Source: Clostridia bacterium
GTDB lineage: Bacteria; Bacillota; Clostridia; Lachnospirales; Lachnospiraceae
Assembly: GCA_021201905.1 (NCBI GenBank)
Contig: JAJQEA010000126.1
Location: 1 to 38,339, forward strand
Direction: 5' to 3'
DNA length: 38,339 bases
Shown one piece after another: positions 6,925 to 15,967 of the stretch. The translations under genes were made by a program, and so were the position numbers. Under the pieces are notes generated by a model. The model searched no databases, was not told the DNA's origin, and saw nothing but the letters and a program-made list of their open reading frames with translations. Each line of letters starts with the position of its first letter. Within the stretch, counting starts at the first letter, position 1.

Positions 6925-7781
6925 GTGATGAATCTGCTCCCTCTTTTTTTATTCATATAGACCAGAGCTCCGCACAGGAGGCTTATGAGAAGGACAATCA
7001 CGGCCTCCGCCGCCATTTCCTTCCAGGGGAGCCATCCTGCCTTGGACTGGAGTGTCAGTGTCCATGTGTGGTTGGGGACATGAATGATATTGTCAATGGT
7101 TTTCTGTCCTGTGAATCCCGGGGACTGGGTAATCACCACCGGCTGCTCGTCCACCATGCAATGGAGGCTGTATTCATAGCCAGACTGCACCAACTCCTCC
7201 AGATGGATAGATTCGATGGCATCCGGGAGATCCAATATGATGACGGAAAAACCCCAGAAATACTCCTGATTATCCTCGCCTGTCAGGAAAATGGGGTTTC
7301 TGGCCGCCAGTCCAAAGCCGCCCTGGCTCAAGTCGTATGGCCCTGATATGGCAATCTCCTTGGTATCCATGGCCAGACGCGCATCCCTCTCACGTTTGGG
7401 ATTTTGGAAGATATTGTCGCCAATGACCGCCTCATTACCCTCCAGGGGATAGCAGTAGCGTACAGTCCCTCCTGGCAGGTATTGGACGGCCCGTATACCG
7501 GGGCTGTCCATCATGGACCTTGCCAAATCCTTAAACGTCTCCTCAGGAACATTTCCATTGCTGGTGATGATGATGGATTCAAGGATATCCGTTTTGTGGA
7601 ACAGGGAATTTAAAAGTGCTTCTGTTCTCTCCGCATATATTTTTGTCTCACGCCGCGCCTCAGCCTTCTTAAGCCTGGCCTCCTGTATCCCTGCAAATAG
7701 AATCAGCATCCCCAGAAAAATGGACAGGATTACGGCTGTCAGCACAAAATAGCGCAGGATTCCCTTTATTCCTTTATGCAT
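6903..7781 (-). CDS. CHASE-domain membrane sensor, N-terminal part of a split diguanylate cyclase
   Basis: The 292-residue reading frame has a membrane helix at about 10-30, an extracytoplasmic CHASE domain (about 60-250) with the typical phrases YCYPLEGNEAVIGDNIFQNP, ISGPYDLSQGG and AARNPIFL, and a second helix at about 255-277. The last residues after YMNKKR are out of frame. GGGGAGGTGG precedes the ATG. CHASE domains bind small ligands outside the cell; here the signal should reach the GGDEF domain encoded just downstream. The break is at the A7 run 6944-6950. Confidence 0.87.
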   Translation of the reverse strand: MHKGIKGILRYFVLTAVILSIFLGMLILFAGIQEARLKKAEARRETKIYAERTEALLNSLFHKTDILESIIITSNGNVPEETFKDLARSMMDSPGIRAVQYLPGGTVRYCYPLEGNEAVIGDNIFQNPKRERDARLAMDTKEIAISGPYDLSQGGFGLAARNPIFLTGEDNQEYFWGFSVIILDLPDAIESIHLEELVQSGYEYSLHCMVDEQPVVITQSPGFTGQKTIDNIIHVPNHTWTLTLQSKAGWLPWKEMAAEAVIVLLISLLCGALVYMNKKRGSRFITWRSRTS

Positions 7782-7820
7782 CGATATCCACCTCCCCGGT
7801 TTACCTTCACAGATATCCCT

Positions 7821-7849
7821 ATTGTATCAAGCAATACGGTTATAATCAA
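7821..7849 (-). promoter_or_regulatory. Sigma-A type promoter of the CHASE-GGDEF gene
   Basis: Minus strand TTGATT (7844-7849), 17-bp spacer and TACAAT (7821-7826), 40 bases before the ATG at 7781. Confidence 0.65.
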
Positions 7850-7911
7850 GACATTAACAGTGGCATGGGAACGATTCAGGCATACCAAAGGTAATGAAAG
7901 ATACTATTTTA

Positions 7912-7940
7912 TTGAATTATTTTTGAACATCGCTTATAAT
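7912..7940 (+). promoter_or_regulatory. Sigma-A type promoter of the hybrid kinase operon
   Basis: TTGAAT (7912-7917), 17-bp spacer and a perfect TATAAT (7935-7940). It lies 77 bases before the small reading frame at 8017 and is divergent from the promoter at 7821-7849. Confidence 0.7.
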
Positions 7941-8016
7941 AAAAAGTATAAATTGAGCATAATAAGATACAATCAGAACAGTTTTGAAAAATAAGACAAT
8001 AGCTTGAGGTCCGTTT

Positions 8017-8112
8017 ATGGAAAATCAATCCTTTGAAGGGAAGCTGACAGCTTTATGCCACTCTATCAGCCGGATGGCTCGGCCAGCATGGAGAAGAGAA
8101 AAAAGACATTGA
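8017..8112 (+). CDS. Possible 31-aa leader peptide ahead of the hybrid kinase
   Basis: ATG at 8017 has GAGGT six bases upstream, a better ribosome site than the kinase ATG at 8113. The frame encodes 31 residues starting MENQSFEGKLTALCHSISRM and ends in TGA directly abutting the ATG at 8113, an arrangement that would allow translational coupling. The product is basic at its C-terminus and not recognised. It might instead be a remnant of an N-terminal extension. Confidence 0.35.
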   Translation: MENQSFEGKLTALCHSISRMARPAWRREKRH

Positions 8113-8787
8113 ATGACTGATGCAATGGAGGAGAGCAAGGTGGAAATCAATTTAAGCTATGAGCAGCTCAATAACGATTATAGTATGCTGATGGGAGTTT
8201 TAGGTGCCAGTGTCAGTAAGCACCTTGTAGACGAGCATCTCACATGTATCTGGGCCAACAACTATTATTATGAGCTGATTGGTTATACCAAGGCTGAGTA
8301 TGAAGCCAGATTTCACAATCAATGTGACCGGTATTTTGAAACGAATCCGGAGGGGTGGAGAATCCTTACAAAAAAGATAGAGTCCAGCCTCGCGGGAGGG
8401 GAAAAGGGATACTCGGTTTATTTGCCCATGATTCATCCGGATGGATCCCCGTTCTGGATCAAGCTGCAGGCTGTCTTTACAGATGAGTGCATGGATGGGC
8501 ACAAGGTCGCCTACACCACCATGGTAGATGTGACGGAAATGATGCTGGCTCAGAAAGAGCAGATGCGTGCGCAGCAAAACTATGAAACCATGACGCGCGA
8601 GCAGGAAATGCTTATGAGCGCGCTCAATGTCAGTGTCAGCTCCCATTTGATAGACGAGCACTTTACCTGTATCTGGGCCAATGAGTTTTACTACAAGCTG
8701 ATCGGCTATCCAAAACAAAATATGAGTCCCTGTTCCATAACCATGCCGATGAATATTACAGCAATAACCCGGAGGGCTGGGACCTGA
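8113..8787 (+). CDS. Multi-PAS hybrid histidine kinase, N-terminal part (frameshifted)
   Basis: One full PAS domain (about residues 25-150: VDEHLTCIWANNYYYELIGY through TTMVDVTE) and the first half of a second, near-identical one. The frame leaves the family pattern after IGYPK and stops at 8787. One extra A within AAAACAAAA (8712-8720) restores KYESLFHNHADEYY and joins the next reading frame, giving a protein of about 1067 residues. There is no membrane segment, so the sensor is cytoplasmic. ATG 8113 lacks a strong ribosome site; an internal GTG preceded by GGAGGAG would give a start a few codons later. Confidence 0.85.
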   Translation: MTDAMEESKVEINLSYEQLNNDYSMLMGVLGASVSKHLVDEHLTCIWANNYYYELIGYTKAEYEARFHNQCDRYFETNPEGWRILTKKIESSLAGGEKGYSVYLPMIHPDGSPFWIKLQAVFTDECMDGHKVAYTTMVDVTEMMLAQKEQMRAQQNYETMTREQEMLMSALNVSVSSHLIDEHFTCIWANEFYYKLIGYPKQNMSPCSITMPMNITAITRRAGT

Positions 8788-8807
8788 TTGCAAAGAAGGT
8801 TGCCTCT

Positions 8808-11315
8808 GTGCTGGAGCGGGGGGAGGACAAATATGAACTGATTGTCCCCATGAAATATGAGGACGGGTCCAGCTATTGGGTCAAGCTGGTCAGCTTTTTT
8901 ACAGATGAATATGTGGATGGCTACCGCACCTCCTACACGGTCATGACGGATGTGACAGAACTTGTGCGGACGAAGAATGAACTGGAAATGATGATGCGGG
9001 CCATGAAGGTAAGCGTCAGCAAGCATAAGGTGGATGAGCATTTCTCCGTGGTCTGGGCCAATGATTTCTATTATCAGCTCATAGGGTATACAAAACCCGA
9101 GTACGAGGCCAGGTTCCATAATCATTGTGATGAGTATTTCATGGACAACCTGGAGACCTGGGACGTTCTCTGCAATAAAATAGATAGCATGTTCGCGGCG
9201 GGGGAGGACTGCTTTGAGACATATCTGCCGCTGAAGCTGCCGGACGGATCCTCGCGGTGGGTGAAGCTGGTGGATTTCTTTACAAGCGAATATCAGGACG
9301 GGAAACAGCTGGCCTACACCACCATGATTGATGTCACCGAACTGCTGCAGGCCCAGCAGGATAAAAGTGTTGCCTATGAACACGTCCCCGGTTTCATTGT
9401 CAAGTACCGGGTTTTACCGGACCGGCTCATCATGATTGATGCAAGCAGCCGCATCCAAGATTTTTTTGAGGTGGATCTGGACCATCTGCCGGATACTGAT
9501 TTTATGGGGGTTTTACAGCCGGAGAGCCGTCTGGTGATAGAGTCCCTGCTTCCGGAATTGCAAAGGAGAGAGACGCTGGAACTGGATGAGTCCATCCGTG
9601 TCAAGGATAAGCACGGCAGGGACTGCTGGCTTCAGCTCCACGGCACCTGTATTGATTCCATTGCCGATGATCCGGTTTATCTGGTGGTGCTTATCGATAT
9701 TACGGATATTACCGAGCTTAGAAAACTCCAGCGCCAGCTGGAGGAGCGCACGAAAATGCTCAATACGGCACTGGAGGCCGCTAAGATGGCGAACACGGCC
9801 AAGTCAGACTTCCTTTCCCGGATGAGCCATGATATCCGGACTCCCATGAACGCCATTGCCGGTATGACGGAGATTGCCGATGCCCACCTCCAGGATCCGG
9901 AGCGTGTAAGAGACTGCCTGAACAAAATCCGGCTCTCCAGCCACCACCTTCTGGGCCTGATCAACGATGTGCTGGACATGTCGCAGATTGAAAACGGTAA
10001 GGTATCCATACATATGGCCCCTCTTTCCCTGCCTGATTTAGTCAGGGAGATTATCATGATTACGCTGCCCAATGTCCGTGCAAAGAAGCAGATGTTCAAG
10101 GTCCATCTGAGAAATGTGGGCCAGGAGCATTTTTACAGCGATGAGCTGCGTTTGCGGCAGATTTTGTTGAACCTCTTATCCAACGCCTCCAAATTCACGC
10201 CTGAATACGGACACATTGTATTTGAGGTGGAGCAGTCGGCGGATAGCTCTGCGATCTCCTTTACGATCTCGGATACCGGGCCCGGCATCAGGGAGGATTT
10301 TCAGGAACATATTTTTGAGACATTTGCACGGGAACGCGACAGCCGCACGGACCGGATTGAGGGCAGCGGCCTTGGACTCGCCATTGTAAAACGGCTCACG
10401 GAACTGATGGATGGCAGCATTAAGCTGACCAGCCTGCCAGGACAGGGGACCACGTTCCATGTGACGCTGCCCATGCAGCAGATCCGGGAGGCTGCTCCAC
10501 AGCGCGTTGGTGAAAATGGAATCATTCTGTTGGCGGACACAGATCCGGTTGTCCTGGAGGATGCCCGGAAGGCCCTGCGATGCCTTGGAACGGAGGCAGA
10601 CTGTGCAAGAAGTGTCAGCGAGGCGTTGTCCCATATCCGTAACAGGAACCAGGCCGGGGAGAGCTATCAGATGATCGTCCTGGATTGGGAACTGTTCTGG
10701 CTGGATGCTCCGGGCGCGCCGGAGCAGGTCCGGAGGGAAGCGTTCGGGGCTCCGCTGCTGATTATATCCGCCTACGATTGGAGCGAGATTAAAAACAGTA
10801 TGACTGCCGGTATCGATGGATATATAGAGAAGCCCTTTTTCCAGTCCACATTCAGGAACTGTATGATGAAGTATTTAAAGGGTGAGGAGACAGCCAGGCA
10901 AGAAGCCAGAACCTATGATTTGCATGATAAAACAATCCTGCTTGTGGAGGATAACGAGCTGAATCGGGAAATTGCCATGGAGCTTTTGGGTGGTTTTGGA
11001 GCCAGGCTGGAGGCAGCGGTAAATGGTGAGGAGGCGGTCAGGCTTTTTCAGGCAAGCATTCCCGGCTATTATTCCCTGATTTTAATGGATATCCAGATGC
11101 CGGTGATGAACGGTTATGAGGCTGCCCGTGCAATCCGGGCGCTAAAACGCCCGGATGCCGCAACAGTACCAATTATTGCAATGACAGCCGACGCCTTTGC
11201 TGAGGATATCCGGAACGCGGAGGCCGCCGGAATGAACGGTCATATGGCGAAACCTTTGAGTTTTGATACCCTTGTATTGGAAATTGAACGATATTTAGTC
11301 TCCGCAGTCCGATAA
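8808..11315 (+). CDS. Multi-PAS hybrid histidine kinase, C-terminal part
   Basis: Continues the frameshifted gene from 8113; the first residue is an internal codon, not a true start. In order it has the end of PAS 2, PAS 3 (VDEHFSVVWANDFYYQLIGY), a divergent PAS 4, a dimerisation helix with the H-box SRMSHDIRTPMNAIAG (near residue 340), ATPase motifs LLSNASKF, ISDTGPGI and GSGLGLAIVKRL, a divergent receiver (VLDWEL, ISAYD, EKPF) and a canonical receiver with VEDNELNR, LILMDIQMPVMNG and KPLS. It is a cytoplasmic phosphorelay kinase. The output is unknown; the next gene, 15 bases on, makes or breaks cyclic di-GMP, so the two may act in one pathway (inference). Confidence 0.92.
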   Translation: MLERGEDKYELIVPMKYEDGSSYWVKLVSFFTDEYVDGYRTSYTVMTDVTELVRTKNELEMMMRAMKVSVSKHKVDEHFSVVWANDFYYQLIGYTKPEYEARFHNHCDEYFMDNLETWDVLCNKIDSMFAAGEDCFETYLPLKLPDGSSRWVKLVDFFTSEYQDGKQLAYTTMIDVTELLQAQQDKSVAYEHVPGFIVKYRVLPDRLIMIDASSRIQDFFEVDLDHLPDTDFMGVLQPESRLVIESLLPELQRRETLELDESIRVKDKHGRDCWLQLHGTCIDSIADDPVYLVVLIDITDITELRKLQRQLEERTKMLNTALEAAKMANTAKSDFLSRMSHDIRTPMNAIAGMTEIADAHLQDPERVRDCLNKIRLSSHHLLGLINDVLDMSQIENGKVSIHMAPLSLPDLVREIIMITLPNVRAKKQMFKVHLRNVGQEHFYSDELRLRQILLNLLSNASKFTPEYGHIVFEVEQSADSSAISFTISDTGPGIREDFQEHIFETFARERDSRTDRIEGSGLGLAIVKRLTELMDGSIKLTSLPGQGTTFHVTLPMQQIREAAPQRVGENGIILLADTDPVVLEDARKALRCLGTEADCARSVSEALSHIRNRNQAGESYQMIVLDWELFWLDAPGAPEQVRREAFGAPLLIISAYDWSEIKNSMTAGIDGYIEKPFFQSTFRNCMMKYLKGEETARQEARTYDLHDKTILLVEDNELNREIAMELLGGFGARLEAAVNGEEAVRLFQASIPGYYSLILMDIQMPVMNGYEAARAIRALKRPDAATVPIIAMTADAFAEDIRNAEAAGMNGHMAKPLSFDTLVLEIERYLVSAVR

Positions 11316-11330
11316 TCCGGGAGGTATACT

Positions 11331-12086
11331 GTGAACGAACATTTTTTTGAACGATTTATTATTAACCAGCAAAATCTGGTGGCGTATGCCACAGATAGGA
11401 ATACCAACGAAATAATATATATGACACAGGCAGCGGCTTCCCTGTACGGATTTGAGCATGCGCAGGATACGTATGGAAAAAAATGCTATGAGCTGATTCA
11501 GGGTCTGGACAGGGTCTGCCCTTTCTGTACAAACAGTAAGCTGGTGCCGGGACAGCCCTATCATTGGGAGCATTATAACGAAAAGCTTTGCATGTGGTTT
11601 GACATTACAGATATTTTAGTTATGTATGAAGGGAAATACCGCCGGCTTGAAATTACGCGGGATGTTACAGCCCAGAAAGAAAGATTCGACCGTGTTTCGA
11701 ACCGCCTTACAGTGGAAGAAACATTGGTGGACTGCATCCAGACCCTTTCCGGTGAGGCGGATGTCAACGCGGCAGTGAACCGCTTTCTGGAGATTATATG
11801 CCGCTTTTATGCGGCTGACCGCGCATACATCTTTAAATACGGAGAAAATCATATCAATAATACCTTTGAATGGTGCGCCCCCGGTATCCTGCATCAGATA
11901 GAGGTTTTGCAGAATATCCCAATGGAATACATCCGGGACTGGAATCACAAATTCAGGATGGACGGGGAGTTTTTTATCACTTCACTGGATAAAGATCTGG
12001 CAGTTAATTCCCCTGATTACCGTATCTTAAAAGCCCAGGGGATTGAAAGCCTTGCGGCCGCCCCTCTTAAAAAAATGGTCAGATAA
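11331..12086 (+). CDS. PAS/GAF sensor part of a split GGDEF-EAL protein
   Basis: GTG start with GGGAGGT five bases upstream. About residues 10-110 form a PAS-like domain with a CPFC cysteine pair; residues 125-250 look like a GAF domain (VDCIQTLSGEADVNAAVNRF, AADRAYIFKYGENHINNTFE). The frame ends abnormally in PLKKMVR; one more A in the A7 run at 12069-12075 gives PLKKNGQIIGFLGVDNP, the normal end of a GAF domain, and fuses with the next frame to about 713 residues. Confidence 0.85.
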   Translation: MNEHFFERFIINQQNLVAYATDRNTNEIIYMTQAAASLYGFEHAQDTYGKKCYELIQGLDRVCPFCTNSKLVPGQPYHWEHYNEKLCMWFDITDILVMYEGKYRRLEITRDVTAQKERFDRVSNRLTVEETLVDCIQTLSGEADVNAAVNRFLEIICRFYAADRAYIFKYGENHINNTFEWCAPGILHQIEVLQNIPMEYIRDWNHKFRMDGEFFITSLDKDLAVNSPDYRILKAQGIESLAAAPLKKMVR

Positions 12087-12100
12087 TCGGATTCCTGGGT

Positions 12101-13471
12101 GTGGACAATCCCACAGAAAGCACGGATGATCTGTCTTTGCTCCGCAGTGTATGCAGCTTTGTATTGGAGGAAATGGAGCGGCGCAGGCTGATCCGGAATC
12201 TGGAGTTATTCAGCTACACGGATTTGCTTACCGGTCTGCAAAACCGCAACAGCTTCATAAAAATGCTGGACAAGCTTTCCAATGAAGCCCTGGGTTCATT
12301 AGGGGTCATCTACATCGACATCAATGGAATGAAGAAAATCAATGACAGCAACGGCCATGAATACGGCGACCGTGTGATAAAAAAGGTGGCGGATATCCTG
12401 AAATTGCATGTGGAATGTGAAGCATACCGGGTGGGCGGAGATGAGTTTACAGTGCTTTGCCCCAATATAGGGAAGCAGGACTTTCAGGTGCTTACGGAGA
12501 AGCTGATCCGGGATTTTGATAAGAATAAAGAGTATAATGTATCCATTGGACACACCTGGAAAGAAGGGAATGTATCTGCGGACGAAGAAATCCTGAAGGC
12601 CGATGATTTAATGTATGCGGAAAAGCAGCGGTATTATCACGCCATTCTGCAAGGCGACAGGATGGCGCGCGCCGGCGTTGCCACGGAGCTTTTGAGGGAT
12701 ATTGCCAACCACCGCTTCGAGGTCCATTATCAGCCCCAGATCTGCCTTAAAACCGGGCGGATTATGGGTGCGGAAGCCCTGGTGCGTAAAAAGAGCAAGC
12801 GGGGAAGCTTGATCCTGCCTGACCGTTTTATTCCCCACTATGAAAGGGAGCGCGTCATCTGCCATTTGGATTTATTTGTATTCCAGACCGTCTGTGCCGA
12901 TTGGCAGAACTGGAAGCGGCAGGGGGTTGAAACCCATATTTCCTCTAATTTCTCCCGTGTTACGCTGATGGCCTCCGATATTGTGGCACAGATCAAACAG
13001 ATTTGCCGGGATTATGAAGTCCCACCGGAGAAGGTCACCATAGAGGTAACGGAAAGCATCAGTAAATTGGAGCCGCAGCAATTGATTGAATTGATGAACC
13101 AGATTGTAGACGAGGGATTTTCTGTTTCGCTGGATGATTTTGGCTCAAAATACTCCAACCTGTCTATTTTGACCACACTTGATTTCAGTGAGATTAAATT
13201 TGACAAGTCTCTGGTTGATAAATTAAGCAGTGATGCAAAGAGCCGCATTGTCATGAAAAATACGATGCAGATCTGCCGGGAACTGCCCATGACACGCTCT
13301 TTGGCGGAAGGGATTGAGACAGTGGAGCAGTTAGATCTGCTGCATCAATATCATTGTGACTACGGACAGGGCTACTATTTTGCTAAGCCGATGAGCGCGG
13401 ATGCGTTTTTAGAACTGCTAAAGAAGGAACAAAGGACGGGAACCTCTGTTTGGATTCAGTCCGGTCCGTGA
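12101..13471 (+). CDS. GGDEF-EAL part of a split cyclic di-GMP enzyme
   Basis: The first residues complete the GAF domain; then a GGDEF domain (YTDLLTGLQNRN, DINGMKKINDSNGHEYGD, RVGGDEF intact) and an EAL domain. In the EAL domain the residues known to matter are all visible: AEALVR, SSNFS, IEVTES, LDDFGSKYSN, IKFDKSLV, AEGIET and YGQGYYFAKP. It could therefore both make and hydrolyse cyclic di-GMP. No separate ribosome site is seen, consistent with being the 3' half of the gene from 11331. Confidence 0.93.
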   Translation: MDNPTESTDDLSLLRSVCSFVLEEMERRRLIRNLELFSYTDLLTGLQNRNSFIKMLDKLSNEALGSLGVIYIDINGMKKINDSNGHEYGDRVIKKVADILKLHVECEAYRVGGDEFTVLCPNIGKQDFQVLTEKLIRDFDKNKEYNVSIGHTWKEGNVSADEEILKADDLMYAEKQRYYHAILQGDRMARAGVATELLRDIANHRFEVHYQPQICLKTGRIMGAEALVRKKSKRGSLILPDRFIPHYERERVICHLDLFVFQTVCADWQNWKRQGVETHISSNFSRVTLMASDIVAQIKQICRDYEVPPEKVTIEVTESISKLEPQQLIELMNQIVDEGFSVSLDDFGSKYSNLSILTTLDFSEIKFDKSLVDKLSSDAKSRIVMKNTMQICRELPMTRSLAEGIETVEQLDLLHQYHCDYGQGYYFAKPMSADAFLELLKKEQRTGTSVWIQSGP

Positions 13472-13522
13472 GGGCGGAGGATGGATGTATGTAAGGGCTG
13501 CCAGCAGGAGGAAGGATAAGGG

Positions 13523-15208
13523 ATGAAGAATTTAAAAGTCAGTAGAAAGCTCACAGTTTCTTATGCGTTTGTTTTAAGTTTACTGGTCATCAGCATTGCC
13601 GTGAGTATTGGAAATTTAATTCGTATCAGGTCAGACGTGGAGGCGTTCTATAATGGGCCTTTCAAAGTTCTGAATGCGGCGCATACGGTTAATTCCAGCT
13701 TTGAGGCAATGCAGAAATCCGTATTTCGTGCCATTTCCAGTACCAATCAGGAGAATACAGAGCAGGCGCTGGATAATGCCAGGGCGTGTGAAGGTAAGAT
13801 TCAGGAACAGATTCCTGTTATCCGGAACGATTTTTTAGGAGACAAGGTCATTGTGGAACGGCTCCAGGCGGCGCTGACTGAGCTTGCGCCACAGCGTGAA
13901 CATGTCCTGGAACTTGCGGTCCGGAATCAGAAGGAAGAGGCTGCCGCCTACATGGAGGCAAACAATATCATAACCATCCATAAAGCACAGGAGGAGCTGG
14001 ATAAACTTATTGATATAGCGGACAAGAAAGCAGATGCATTGATCACAAATCTCCGAGCTGCGCAGACAAAATTTATTGTTGTATTGTCCGTGTTGGGGGC
14101 AGCCAGCGTACTCGTAAGCGTTCTTTTTGGCGTTTATATCACCCGCAGCATTACCAGGCCCATTAAGGTGCTGGAATCTGCCGCCAGGCAGATGGAGCAG
14201 GGCCATCTGAAGGTTGATGTAGCATATATATCAAAGGATGAGCTGGGAAGCCTTTCAAACAGTATGCGGCAAATGTCTGACCGGATTTTTTATTATATGG
14301 ATGCAATTTCCAAGGTTATGCAGCAGCTGGCTGACGGCAATTTGGATCAACCGGACTATGACGCCTTTTTAGGAGATTTTCTGCCTGTCCAGGAGGCGCT
14401 CTCGATTGTAATCAATTCCCTGAATGAAACCATTTCGGAGATTAATATGTTCTCAGACCATGTTGCCAGCGGGTCGGATCAGGTTGCAAGCGGCGCCCAG
14501 GTGCTTTCGGAGGGTGTTATTTCCCAGGCCAGTTCGGCGGAGGAGCTGGCAGCGACGATGTCAGAAATCTCCCGGCAGGTAAAGGAGAATGCGGAAACCT
14601 CACAATTGGTAAAAACAGCGGCAGGTGAAATGGGTACCAATATTCTGGCCTGCAACCAGCAGATGCAGGAAATGAAGAATGCGATGGAGAAAATCAATGC
14701 AAACTCTACGCAGATCAGAAAAATCATCAAGACGATTGATGATATCGCATTCCAGACCAATATACTGGCCCTCAATGCCGCTGTGGAGGCGGCCCGGGCA
14801 GGTGAATCAGGCAAGGGATTTTCCGTGGTGGCCCAGGAGGTGCGCAGCCTGGCAACCAAATCATCAGATGCCTCAAAGAGTACAGAGGCATTGATTGAGC
14901 AGTCCCTTGCCGCGGTTGATTATGGAGCAAAATTAGCAGAAGAGGCGGCTGCCTCCCTTATGAATGTAGCTGTTGGAACGGATGAAACGATATCCCAAAT
15001 AAATCAAATCGCAGAGGCGTCAAACAGACAGGCGACGGCCACGGAATTAGTATCCATAGGCATCGACCAGATATCGGACATCGTGCAGACCAACTCCACC
15101 ACGGCAGAGGAGTTGGCAGCTGCTTCCGAGGAACTGTATGGGCAGTCTCAGCTTCTGAAGGGTAAAGTCAGCCGTTTTAGGTTGAGTACTGTACGGCCTG
15201 GATGTTGA
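13523..15208 (+). CDS. Methyl-accepting chemotaxis protein
   Basis: A 561-residue receptor. Transmembrane helix about 10-31, a four-helix-bundle type sensing domain (about 33-175), second helix about 178-200 followed by ITRSITRPIKVLE that opens the HAMP domain, and the cytoplasmic signalling hairpin with tip [18 protein letters not shown] near residue 406. Receptors of this type control CheA. AGGAGGAAGGATAAGGG precedes the ATG. It sits 52 bases after the GGDEF-EAL gene and is probably co-transcribed. No C-terminal CheR-tethering pentapeptide is seen. Confidence 0.95.
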   Translation: MKNLKVSRKLTVSYAFVLSLLVISIAVSIGNLIRIRSDVEAFYNGPFKVLNAAHTVNSSFEAMQKSVFRAISSTNQENTEQALDNARACEGKIQEQIPVIRNDFLGDKVIVERLQAALTELAPQREHVLELAVRNQKEEAAAYMEANNIITIHKAQEELDKLIDIADKKADALITNLRAAQTKFIVVLSVLGAASVLVSVLFGVYITRSITRPIKVLESAARQMEQGHLKVDVAYISKDELGSLSNSMRQMSDRIFYYMDAISKVMQQLADGNLDQPDYDAFLGDFLPVQEALSIVINSLNETISEINMFSDHVASGSDQVASGAQVLSEGVISQASSAEELAATMSEISRQVKENAETSQLVKTAAGEMGTNILACNQQMQEMKNAMEKINANSTQIRKIIKTIDDIAFQTNILALNAAVEAARAGESGKGFSVVAQEVRSLATKSSDASKSTEALIEQSLAAVDYGAKLAEEAAASLMNVAVGTDETISQINQIAEASNRQATATELVSIGIDQISDIVQTNSTTAEELAAASEELYGQSQLLKGKVSRFRLSTVRPGC

Positions 15209-15228
15209 TGATTAGTTACGATGATTAG

Positions 15229-15429
15229 TTACATGGAAAAGGGAAAGCGCTTGTCGCGGACGTTTTTTCGTTCTGGCTTTCACGTCAGGAAGGGAGTTAC
15301 AAACAGATCACGGAGATTTCATTTGAACCCGTACAGGATACGTTTATGATGGAACTTCTGGCAGAAGAAATAGATATGGAGCCTCATGTGAGCCATGGGG
15401 ACGCAGAGTTATTATATGAAAAAGGATAA
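15229..15429 (+). pseudogene. Short coding remnant without start codon
   Basis: An open stretch of 66 codons ending in TAA TAA has protein-like composition (KALVADVFSFWLSRQEGSYK, then FEPVQDTFMMELLAEEIDME). It has no start codon after an upstream TAG. I do not recognise the family. It is probably the tail of a lost gene. Confidence 0.35.
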
Positions 15430-15518
15430 TAAAAGTATTTGGTATCATGGGGATTATCCTAATCTTACTGTCAACATAGGAAATAGTATGGCCGTTGCTT
15501 GTAATAAGTGATGGCCTT

Positions 15519-15743
15519 TTAATGTAGAGGAATAGGTAACACAATATACGGGGCTGGATATTCAATATATCCAGCTCTTATGTTCGGGAAAGATATGTCG
15601 ATATTACAATTAGAGATGTGCAGCAATATTGCCTGAAAGATAAATAGGCGTTTTTTTGATAATTTATATTCCCAAAGAATGATGCGACAGTCAGTGTCAA
15701 TCTCTTCGGGTTCAATCTCCTGTGGCTTGCACGGGGATTTTAT
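15519..15743 (-). pseudogene. Possible second coding remnant, minus strand
   Basis: A 75-codon open stretch without start codon. Its upstream part (KSPCKPQEIEPEEIDTDCRI, then ILWEYKLSKKR) looks like real protein, the rest is hydrophobic. Nothing identifies it. The remaining bases of the 15209-15967 gap hold a 9-bp hairpin at 15553-15575 and the promoter region of the next gene. Confidence 0.25.
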
Positions 15744-15872
15744 TCAATAGCTTTGGCCAGTAATGATTCTCATCATAAAAGTAAGATTTATTTTAAGTGG
15801 CGGGTGTTATAGATGATTGCTAAACATAATTGACAATGTGCAGGTTATGAGAAAAATAAAGAAAACGGTCAA

Positions 15873-15906
15873 ATGTAACTAGAATGTAACCTGTCTATGT
15901 TATATT
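15873..15906 (+). promoter_or_regulatory. Direct-repeat operator and -10 of the LPXTG gene
   Basis: ATGTAAC occurs at 15873-15879 and 15884-15890, an 11-bp period, and a -10 like TATATT (15901-15906) starts 10 bases further on, with no good -35. This is the layout known for OmpR/PhoB-family activators, whose repeats replace the -35. The regulator is not in the window. Confidence 0.45.
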
Positions 15907-15967
15907 AATTTCGAACATTTAAGGATAGTCCTGAATTTTAAAAATAAGGTATGAAAGGGGAATATAA

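Noticed and set aside
15553-15575. Nine-bp hairpin GCTGGATAT/ATATCCAGC
   Set aside because: Followed by only a weak T stretch and not close to a gene end, so it is not listed as a terminator.
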